A stretch of 64,000 bases of DNA. Source: Dermatemys mawii (Eukaryota; Chordata; Testudines; Dermatemydidae). This document shows, piece by piece, positions 23,831 to 33,505 of the stretch; positions within the stretch are counted from its first letter, which is position 1, and the number at the start of each line of letters is the position of its first letter. The translations under genes were made by a program, and so were the position numbers. The stretch spans positions 23,402,867 through 23,466,866 of the forward strand of contig ML677335.1 in NCBI GenBank assembly GCA_007922305.1. Reading direction: 5' to 3'. The notes beneath the pieces are model-generated. The model was given only the letters and a program-made list of their open reading frames with translations, did not search any database and was not told the origin of the DNA.

Positions 23831-23925
23831 GCAGAGGTGGGCAAACCTTTTGGCCTGAGGGCCACATTGGGGATCAAAATTGTGTGGAGGGCTGGGTAGG
23901 GTGCTAGGGAGCACTCAGATCTGCT
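23831..23925 (-). mobile_element. fragment of the 'gtgggcaaac' hAT-like family
   Basis: gcagaggtgggcaaacc followed by 'ggcctgagggccacattg' is the reverse complement of the right end of 17417-18194. The rest of the element is missing. Confidence 0.7.
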
Positions 23926-24543
23926 GGAGGTGTCCCCCTTTTGGAGACGTAAAACTGAAGTTCTGATTAATAGTGGCCATTTTAAAGATCCCAAGTCACT
24001 TTTCACAAGGCAAGAGATGGCTAGGTCTGATAGCACTGCTCTACAGCCAAAATGCTTCTGAAATAAATGTAGTCAAACTTTACTAATTCTGGATCACTGA
24101 GAATGAAAATGATGCTTAAAATTGTTGATTGGCTCTAGTTTTCAAGATATGCTATTGGGTCAGTATATACGACCCTTGACATGGGAATGGCGGAGGATAA
24201 GTGAGTTATAAAGGGAAGGGATCTCAATTTAAACCAGAAATGACTAAAATACATCTTTGACTGGATCTATGAATAAATCTATGACTGGGTTTGGACAGTA
24301 CTTGCTTTTTAGGCAAAACAATGAATGATGCAATCTGAAGCTGGTATTGCGTCATACATGATATGAATTGCATCATGTTGTTCCTAGAAGTCATGGATGA
24401 TGCAATCATAAGGAAGCTTACATCACTCTGCTGAACAAATTGCCCTATATCAGCTCTAGAAATCATACAGTGTCGTGCTCTCTTATTTGTCAGTGTTTGA
24501 TTTTGCAAAGGGACACATTTCTGTTTAGCCAAAGTGAGCAGAG

Positions 24544-26239
24544 ATGCCTCGTACTTGTGTGAACAGTGCAGATAACTTCTGCTATGTTTGTGATGAAGTG
24601 ACTTTTGCATCACAAAAGCGCAGTATAACCACTATGGTTAAGAAAGCCTATCACCTTTATTTTGGCTGCAAAATTGGAGATCAGGACAAGAGGTGGGCCC
24701 CACACATATGCTGCAACACTTGTGCAACAAATCTTCGCCAGTGGTTGAACAGGAAAAGGAAATCTATGCCTTTTGCAGTGCCAATGATTTGGAGAGAGCC
24801 AACAGTTCATACCAGCAATTGTTACTTCTGCATGGTGCCTCCAGTTGGGAAAGGTGTGTCAAAGAAGAAAAAGTGGACTATGCATTATCCAAACATTCCA
24901 TCAGCTATACGCCCGATACCCCACGGAGAAGGACTGCTGGTTCCCGATGCACCAGAATCATTCTCACTTGAGTCAGACGAGGAAGAGGAAGAGGATGAAA
25001 CTTCTGGTCCTGAACCATCAATGTCACAGGACCCACATTTTCTCCCATTCTCCTCCTCTGAACCACACGTCATAACACAAGCTGAACTGAATGACCTTGT
25101 CAGGGATTTGGAACTACCCAAGAGGAAGGCAGAGCTGTTGGGCTCCAGACTACAGCAGTGGAATCTCCTGGCAGGTGATGTTAGGGTTTCCATGTTCCGT
25201 GACCGTCAAAAGGATCTTGTCCCATTCTTCATCATGGAAGGTGATCTTGTAGCCTGCAACAATATCGATGGTGTGATGGCAGCCCTCAACATCGTTCACG
25301 ATCCAGATGAGTGGAGACTCTTCATTGATTCACCGAAGACGAGTCTTAAAGCTGTTTTGCTGCATAATGGCAATGTTTTGCCATCAATTCCAGTTGGTCA
25401 TGCAGTCCATATGAAGGAAACCTATGACAACATGAAACAACTTTTGAGGTGCATAAACTATGACCAACATCAGTGGCAGCTTTGTGGCGATTTGAAGGTT
25501 GTTGCTCTCTTGCTTGGTCTGCAGACTGGATACACAAAGTACCGCTGTTTTCTCTGCGAATGGGATAATCGTGCAAGAGATTCCCACTACATCAAGAAAG
25601 ATTGGCCACTCCAACAGTCATTGGAGCCTGGGAGGAAAAGTGTTCAGCATCCACCACTTGTTGAATCAAGGAAGATTTTGTTACCACCCTTAGACATCAA
25701 GCTGGGTCTGATGAAGAACTTTGTCAAGGCCATTGACAAAACACAAGCAGCTTTCAAGTACCTCCGTGGAAAATTTCCAAGGTCAAGTGAAGCTAAGATA
25801 AAGGAAGGTGTCTTTGTTGGTCCTCAGATTCGTGAACTTCTTCAAGATGATGCATTTGACCATGCACTGTGTGGCAAGGAAAAGATGGCATGGAAAGCCT
25901 TCCAGTCAGTGGCAATACATTTTCTCGGAAACAACAAGGCAGACAACTACAGGTTGTTGGTGGAAAACCTCCTCAAGGCATACAAAAGCCTTGGTTGCAA
26001 CATGTCACTAAAGATACATTTTTTGCACTCTCATCTAGATTTTTTTTTTCCCACCGAACTGCGGAGCAGTGAGCGACGAGCACGGCGAGCGATTTCACCA
26101 GGACATTGCAACAATTGAGAAACGCTATCAGGGCAAATGGAGCCCATCGATGCTTGCAGACTATTGCTGGACAGTGACAAGAGATGCTCCATTTATTGAA
26201 TACAAGAGACAAGCCAAGAAGCGCCGAGTAGACACTTAA
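24544..26239 (+). pseudogene. transposase-like protein of an uncharacterised eukaryotic family, one frameshift
   Basis: The frame is open for 524 codons from an ATG at 24544. I recognise it as a recurrent 'uncharacterised protein' family seen in turtle, fish, arthropod and Hydra genomes; this is from memory and unsearched. Visible parts: a ZAD-like zinc module with CxxC at 13-16 and 57-60; a second pair, C93/C96, with His114 and His127; an acidic linker at about 143-157; a central region with FIDS (Asp262), CGDLK (Asp316) and CFLCEWD (C335/C338); and HLDFF near the end. A run of ten T's at 26039-26048 shifts the frame by +1. After it, in the +1 frame, SDEHGERFHQD and a basic tail ending AKKRRVDT continue to the stop at 26237-26239. 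The product is therefore truncated and mis-ended after HLDFF. An RNase-H-fold DDE role is inference. Confidence 0.75.
26039..26048 (+). other. frameshift site: T homopolymer in the transposase-like gene
   Basis: Ten consecutive T's lie where the family reads a short Asp-Phe-Phe-Pro stretch. Six or nine T's would keep the frame. The reading frame used up to here ends with an unrelated arginine-rich tail, while the conserved C-terminus lies in the +1 frame. It may be a real mutation or a sequencing or assembly error in a homopolymer. Confidence 0.8.
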
Positions 26240-26599
26240 TAGGACTAAACTATGTACATAATAGTTTTTTGCCTCTTGTCTCATAATACATTTTATTTAT
26301 ATAACCCTTTTGCTGATTTTTAAAGTGTTACATAAACAGGACAGGTGAAATATTATCATGTAAAGCAACCATAAACACATGAAAAGACCTAGGTTTACAA
26401 TTTATGATTAAAACTCTACTATCTACACAGTATGCATAGACATAAAATGTAAAAACTTAAATATCTTAGAAACAGTGGCCAATCAGTTGTTTTAATTGTC
26501 ATATTTGAATTCAGCACATCAAAATACATAATAAATATCACATTTTATCTCTGAAGCAGACGACTTCTAAAAAATTGTAGACTAGTGTAGCCTGTCAGA

Positions 26600-28593
26600 A
26601 TTTTAGCTGTGTCACTTGCGTCCCACCACCGCCACCACAGCAGTTTCATCTGGAGAAGTTATGCTTCCACGCTTGCCCAAAATTGTTGGAGTGTGTTGCA
26701 CTGTTATAATGCTTCCACGCTCCACCCTGGAGGTGGCTGAAGTGACTTCTGTGTACACTGCCCATTGTACCCAGCTCTTGGGGATTCTTTGCGATGAAGG
26801 CACCACAGAAAATATATGCTATTAGTAGTATTAAGGTAGCATCTAAAGGCCCCGGGTAGTGATCCCTTTGAGATGTAGGCACCACACAAACAAAACACAA
26901 ATTATGAGAGACAGCGAGCCGCAAAGAGCTTACAATGTAAGGGGCTGGCCAAAGGCCACTGCTGTTAAACTGAGTCTTACCATAGACTTGAGTGGGCTTT
27001 GGATTGGGTCCGAAGTGAGAAAGGCAGACCACGTTTGGAAGAAGATGATAAAAATAATACGTCCTAAAATATCTAGTTGTGTGTTTAATAAAAGGTCTGA
27101 AAACAACCAGAAACAGTGCCCCAGGAGACTTAAAAGAGTATCTCTTGGGAGTCATGGCATATATCAGACTGCCGCATGACTGAGTGCCATGTTTCTGTAG
27201 GAGGTGTAGGGGGTATCTGTTGTGATTTACTGAGTATTCTTGCGAGAAGGTACAAAACAGCACTGGATGCTAAGGCAGTTGTAGTGAAACAAAACAGACT
27301 TCATTTCCTTAATTAAAGTGCCTGTAGCTCCCATTTCAAGATGGGTGAAACAGTAATAAATACAGAGCAAAGAAAGTCAATCGTATCCAAAGCACTTTAA
27401 TAAATAAAGGTACAAAAATAAAACCACCGTGTCCCTGTTATTTCCCTCAGGTTCTTGGTTTTTATTTGCTTTTAAATGCCCCTTAACATAAAGAATGGGA
27501 AGAAATGGAAACTATCAAAAAAAACTATTTGTGTTTGGGTGAGATACTCCAAGATACCTGCTGGTGAGAACCAGCCCCTTCCCTTCTTGCAGGTGATTGG
27601 TCAGATATAAGAGCTGGACAGAGCAGAGCTTCTTTAATCAGCCTCAGTAATGACAGTGGGGGGTGGGGATCTTCTTAAGGACAGTTTATAAAAGGCATTT
27701 TCCTCTCCCTCCCCAGTGTGAGGGAGGATGTTAAAAGTAGTTTACCTGCTGGGTATCTTTTTTTTAATAAAGTGATCAAATCCTTATGGCATTGGGGTGA
27801 CCTTTTGAGTGGGCTGAGCTGCAAAAGCAGAGAAGCAGAAGCTGCCTTTGCCTCTCTTTGTAATGTGAGTGGGAAGCTAAAGAACTGCTCTTAACTTATT
27901 TTCTTTGAAGGTGAACTAGGGAACCCTTGTTGAAGTGTAAAATTAAAGGAAGCCCATGGCAATTTGTTCTGAGAACATCGACTGGAGTTTGCTTTTGCAT
28001 CATGCTGGAGGGAACTGCACTGCTACTGTCAGCATATAAATAAAATACGAGCTTTGTTTTAAATTAGACTCTTTCTTCTGTTGGTTAATTAGACGAGCTC
28101 CTACCTGCAGATGCACTACCTAGGCACCAACTGTACTGTGCATATTTGAGGCATATGGTTGATGCCTATCGCATCCAAACTTCATCAACCCCCTATTATT
28201 TTTTTAAATGCCCCTTTTAATTGGATGCAGATTCCTTGAGGCCTGCTAGCATAAACAGAGCCCTTTGTAGATAGATGCACATGAAACCATCCAGCATTTC
28301 TACACAATCTCTTGCAAAGATTGAGCAGCCGCTTGTTACCACAGATTGGGACACAGCGGCAGATACTACTGTTAATGGGAACAGCATATCTAAACAGCCA
28401 TGCACAGTGCTGGAAATGAATTCATCACTGGCATGAATTTGCTGTCTGTGCTGGACTGATGAGTTATGGCAAACAGGGGTAATGGTCTAGGTTTCTAATT
28501 ACAAGAATAATCGCTTAGAGTTTTCAGGTTTGTTAAAATGTGGCTATAAGTATTTGCACCAGAAGGACTGGACAGAATGGAGGTTAAGATTGA
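26600..28593. other. mainly unassigned DNA with an old SINE-like piece
   Basis: About 26840-26935 (minus strand) reads 'cattgtaagctcttt', like the family at 57548-57675. 26970-27005 carries 'gacttgagtgggctttgga', another old repeat phrase. A 205-codon minus-strand frame at 26646-27263 crosses these repeats and shows no known domain, so it is not called. The rest is AT-rich with nothing recognised. Confidence 0.5.
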
Positions 28594-28600
28594 GGCCAGG

Positions 28601-28747
28601 TTTCAGAGTAGCAGCCGTGTTAGTTTGTATCAGCAAAAAGAGCGAGGAGTCCTTGTGGCACCTTAGAGACTTAACACATTTATTTGGGCATAAGCTTGGG
28701 CATCAGATGCATCTGATGAAGTGGATTGTAGCCCATGAAAGCTTATG
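28601..28747 (-). mobile_element. short PLE insertion with inverted internal junction
   Basis: From 28601 the minus-strand PLE tail runs ('tttcagagtagcagccgtg', 'gtggcaccttagagact', 'tttatttgggcataagctt'). At about 28708 it flips to the plus strand (catctgatgaagtgg...gcccatgaaagcttatg). A 7-bp direct repeat, ggccagg, flanks it at 28594-28600 and 28748-28754 and may be the TSD. It therefore looks like one insertion event of two head-to-head tail pieces, with part of the first motif deleted. Confidence 0.7.
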
Positions 28748-28754
28748 GGCCAGG

Positions 28755-31700
28755 CTCCAAGAATTTGTCTGTATCTTCATTTCCCCCAGAGTCTTTAACC
28801 ACATTATCAGTCAGACATTTGGGAGTTCCCCATGCTGGTTTCGAGTCTCTGTGTCTTGTGTGTGCGTCCAAAAAACTCTGCCTCCTGCTTCGCACTTGTT
28901 GGACTTGCACTGGCTTGTAAAAATCTCCATGGACTTGTTCAGCTCTATGTCTGACCTCATATCCACCTACTCCCCTGCCACCTCACTCCACTTCTGAGTC
29001 TATTCTCTGACTCCTGCCACTGCTGGGGGTCTCTCCCATGTCCTGGGAGCTTTCTCACCTAACCCACACGATTGCTTTCACTCTTTAAATCACTATTGGG
29101 CCCTATCAGACATTTTGTAGGAGTCTATATGAGTGATGCTGTTTCAAAATAATATTCCTGTGTGTTACAGGCTTTGCTCAACTGCGGCCCAGAGGTGACT
29201 GAGAGGCAGCCAGTCACCATCAGAACACCTTTGGACTGCCACTACTTTTCGGGTGTATGGGGAGAAAGAGAGATAAATGGTGTCACACAGGATTTCAGGA
29301 GGAGAGTTACTATCCTAGAGAGAAAACCCGTGTGTGTGCACACAGATGCATTTCTGTAGTCAGGGATGGACTCTCTCACTGTTCAAGACCCCTGGCTGGA
29401 CTATGCTCATTAAAGGAACAAAGGGGTGCAGGAGGCAAAATTGGCTTTACTTCACCATTGCACTGTATGCACTGCATTGTACAGGCAGGCTTTATATCTG
29501 TCCAGCCCCTAGCATATATTAGATCAGCTTTGAGGCAGCTCGCGCTTGTGCCGGATGTCAATAGCTCCCAGGGCTCTTCTGTCAGCCAGGAGCAGCTGGA
29601 GCACAGTGGCACTTTGCCCATGTCCTGTCTCCCCAGACCTGAACTCCTACATTTTCCCTACCCCAGGGGTAAACTTGGCGGTCAGATATTATGGCCCCTT
29701 TCGCTGGAGCAACACAGATTGTCCAGCGTGGATTCCAAGTGCAGCACAAGCCCCTCAGTGCTCCCAGATGCATCCAGTATATGCTAATGACTCGTCTTCT
29801 ACTAAAAACTTGCTATGAGTCAATACATCCTCCGTCCAGTGGTGAAGGAGTTAACCTCTGTTCAGGGGTGGCTGCTGCCATGATGACTCCAATAACCCTA
29901 ACCTCTTTGAACTCTTTTTATTCCCTGGGTGTTAAACCAATCCTTAATAAAGCAAGCAAGGAACATGGCATGCTGCTAAGTCTAAGTGCCACCCCCCCCC
30001 TCCACCCAGCTTCCTCAGTATACACTTTTTTGGGGGAGGAGCTGAGGAAAACCTTGTTCAGAAGTCTGAGTTGGAAATCTGTGCTCCCTAAACTCTCACC
30101 ACACTCTCTCTTGCTAAATGCTACCAACAAAAAAGGAGCCAGATGTTGCCTCTGCATTTCCAGAAGAATTAAACTTTTCCGTCATGCTGGTACACTAGGC
30201 ACCTAAGCTGGTATCCTCACATTCCCTTCCTCTTGTGTCCTGGCCAGCCCCAGTGACTGTGGGCTTGACTGCATAGGAAAACGCAGCAGTATAATTGTAC
30301 TGCTATAGTTGTTAAACTAGTAAAACTCCTTTCGTGGACACTCTTGTTCCAGAATCAGAGTGCTGCCTTCTAGTTTATGCAGCTTTAGAAGCAGTAAATG
30401 GCTAACTTGGAACCGGGGGAGAGGGAGGGGTGTTGTGCTGGTATAATTACACAGCTATAGTTATGCCAGTAAACTTTCCCATGAATAAAAGCCATGAGTC
30501 CCTTGCCTGCTTCTCCAACTGAAAGGCAGTTCTCTTCCTCTCCCCTCCTTTGTATGTGTGTGGTTTTTTTCCCCCGCTCTCTAAAAATGTTGTACTAGTT
30601 TTCCTGATCCGACATTCCTCTTTACAAGGAGATAAGGATCCCGTCTGGCGCCTGGGTTTCAAATCTGCTCCCTGATTATCTGCAGACACCCTGGTATGAG
30701 AGCCCCAGGCAACAGATAGAGAGAAGGGAAGGCATTCTTCAGACCACAGCAGCAGTCTCGTCCTGCAGCCTGTCTGCTCTGTTCACTCCAGCAAAACAAA
30801 ACCCCACTGGGCTATTGCTTAATGCCACCATTGTGCTGAGGAAATTGTTAGCCCTGGTAAAAAGGGTATTTTTGCTGACTGACTTTGTTAGAGGCAATGG
30901 GAGGAAAACCAAAAAATAAAATGAATCTAGGATGAAAAGCTATTTCCTGCTAGCAAAAGGACGGGGCTGGTCATGAGATACCAGGTGGCCAAATGTGACT
31001 CTGGAGTGAAAAGGCTGAAAGCCATCATCACCGAGCCAAATAAATAACGAGATGAAATCAAAGTGAAGGAAAACTATGCTGTCCAGCTCCCCCTGCTGAG
31101 CAACTCCTTCCACAGATGGAAGTGAGGAAACCAAAGCCTTAATGAAAGGCAGCTGCTAGAATTCCCCGCATTTAACAAAGGGGCTTGATCCCTACCTGCC
31201 AGCTTGAGAGCAGGCAAACTCAGGGCTGGAGGGTGAGTGTATTTCTCCTGTCATGCAACTTGGGAAAGAAAGAGGGAGGAATGAATGAGAGGGTCTGTAC
31301 ATAGCAGTGGGAGGCAGAGAAGAGAGAGTCTGTGGTCATTACATTAGTTAATCATCACCACTTGAATCCAGAAAGAACAGAGGAGATGCAGTGAAACCTA
31401 CAGTCTGAGGGTTGGCATCTTGCAAAATTATGTTTTCTTGAAGCCAGCCCAAAGGAGATGCAAGCCTTTTGGAGCTATAGTGTTTCTCTCATCCCTCTCC
31501 AGAAGAAAACAGCAAACAGTCTAATGGTGTGTTTCTTGAGGAGTTGGGGGCGGGAGGGTTGTTTTGCTTTGCCTGTTTCCTATCCTCTTTACCCTGACCA
31601 TAAATTTCTGTCACTTACCTTGTAGGCAGTTTAAAAGTGCCCTGTTTTTATTCTGGGCCTGGTGACACTGAAGTGCAGTGGTACAATGTTGCATCTTAGG

Positions 31701-32704
31701 GTCTGACTGCGTGCAATACCATTGCATGCCAACAGTATGAGCCACAAGACCCTCATGCATTGGCCTGAGTTATGGGCATGCTGTAATGCAGCTCTCTGGC
31801 ATTGCCACATGGCTGTTTAGTCTTGTAGACTGTCAGCGTTCTGTATGTTTCCTGCTCCAGACCTTAAGAGTCTGGGTTTCACCAGCTATCGGACAAATTA
31901 CTCTGTACCAGGTGGATGAGCCCTTAGCTGGGCAAAAATACCTGTCATGTTTGGGCACATGACCTGGTATTTCTAGTGCTCTGTTTAAAACCCAGGTGTC
32001 CTCTCTCTTTGCTCTGCTAGGGAATTGAGCAGCAAAGAAAGAAGCTTTCTCTGCTCATTTGCATGCTGATAACTGGAACACTTTTTCAGCTCACAGTTAT
32101 TTCACAATTGTGATAAGATCTGAGCCCTGGGAACAAACCAAAGAGTTATTTTCTTCCACTCTAATAGAATTTGTAAATAGTGTAACATTCCAGTGTTTAT
32201 ATTTATTATTTCCCTGCTCAGTGGTATTCTCCACGCCCCCTCTGAACTCCCAGAAATTTTCCTCACCTCCAAGTCTTTCACTTTTTTATATTCTTTCTCT
32301 GCAAGTGGGGTGCTAGTCATCGGGAGACTGCTCTCTCTTTCTGACATCAGCCTCATGAGGTTGTTGGAATTTGGTGAGGTGCTCCCCCATTCCTGCTAAG
32401 GGAGGAGGAAACAATTCAGCTTGGATCCCCCTCTTTGTGTATGTGTGTCTGTGCCTTGTCTACAAATCTCATTATTTCATCATGAGTCTTGAAATATGTG
32501 GTGTTTTCCTTAAAGCCCTAGCTCCAAGAGTCAGGTGATCTCAGCTTTCATTTAAGAAAAGCAAGTTTCAAGCCCTCGTTGTAAAGAAAAGCTTGAAACT
32601 GTGACCCTTAGTAGCTCAAATGCCAGAAGGCAAATAAAGGGAACCCAAAATGTATTATTTGGAGGGAAAAAAAAAGAACACCCAAAAATACACACCAAAC
32701 CCCC
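28755..32704. other. unassigned non-coding DNA
   Basis: No recognised repeat or gene. A C run lies near 29993-30003. Chance frames up to 176 codons (29257-29787) have no domain that I know. The 30940-31140 segment has few simple repeats and might be conserved non-coding DNA, but this cannot be shown from one sequence. Confidence 0.45.
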
Positions 32705-32712
32705 CTCATTAC

Positions 32713-33497
32713 TAGGGCCCTACTAAATTCATGGTGCAGTTTGGTAAATTTCGTGATCATAGGATTTTAAAAACAATACATTTCATGATTTCAGCTATTT
32801 AAATTTGAAATTTCACAGTGTTGTAATTGCAGGGATCCAGATCCAAGAAGGAGGTGTGTGTGTGTGGTGATTGTGGTGGTGGTGTTGCACGGTTATTGAT
32901 GGGAGGGGTTGCTATACTGCTACTTTTACATCTGTGCTACTGCTGGTGGCGGTGTTGTCTTCAGAGCTGGGCAGGTGGAGAGTGGTGGCTGCTGGCTGGG
33001 AGCCCAGTGCTGAAGGCAGAGCCGCTGCCAGCAGCAGCGTAGCAATAAGGATGGCATGGGATGGTATTGTCATCCTTACTTCTCCACTGCTGCCTGTAGA
33101 GCTGGGCCCTCAGTCAGCAGCCACCACGTTCCAGCCACCCACTTCTGAAGGCAGCAGCACAGAAGTAAGGGTGGCATAGTATAGTATTGCCACCCCTTAC
33201 TTCTGTGCTAGCAGGGTGCTACCGTGAGAGCTGGGTACCTGGCCAACAGCCTCTGCTCTCTGGCCACCCAGCTCTGAAGGCAACACAGAAGAAAGGGTGG
33301 CAATAGTGCAACACGCCCACCGCAACTCCCTTTTGGGTCAAGACCCCCAATTTGAGAAATGCTGGTCTCCCCTGTGAAGTCTATATAGTATAGGGTAAAA
33401 GCACACAAAAGACCAGATTTCATTGGGCGGGGCCGGGGAGGGTGAGACTAGATTTCACGGTCACATTTCTCATTGCAGTGAATTTGATTGGGCCCTG
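32713..33497 (+). mobile_element. non-autonomous hAT-like DNA transposon, copy 2 (TAGGGCCCTACC family)
   Basis: It starts tagggccctactaaattc and ends gaatttgattgggccctg. The flanks ctcattac (32705-32712) and ttcattac (33498-33505) match at 7 of 8 bases as a TSD. It is the same family and orientation as 2042-2673 but about 150 bp longer, because the GC-rich 'agctgggc...ccagccaccc' core blocks are repeated more often. No coding capacity. Confidence 0.85.
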
Positions 33498-33505
33498 TTC
33501 ATTAC

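Larger units (their letters stand above)
24053..26558 (+). mobile_element. DNA transposon with ~98-bp terminal inverted repeats and a transposase-like gene
   Basis: The segment 24053-24150 and the reverse complement of 26461-26558 align over their full length with many substitutions. Shared phrases include tgcttc.ga.ataaa, 'ttgattggct' versus 'ctgattggcc', and 'aagatat'. They flank a single long gene, with about 390 bp of leader and 220 bp of trailer inside. The true ends may lie some tens of bases further out, since I could not fix a TSD. The superfamily is not assigned. This is the least decayed mobile element in the window. Confidence 0.75.

Noticed and set aside
26646..27263. 205-codon open frame on the minus strand
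   Set aside because: It crosses old repeat phrases, shows no known domain or low-complexity-free core, and its length is possible by chance in AT-moderate DNA.
28530..28997. 155-codon plus frame
   Set aside because: It runs straight through the short PLE insertion and is therefore a chance frame.
29257..29787. 176-codon plus frame
   Set aside because: No domain, no homologous look, and overlapping frames of similar length on both strands.
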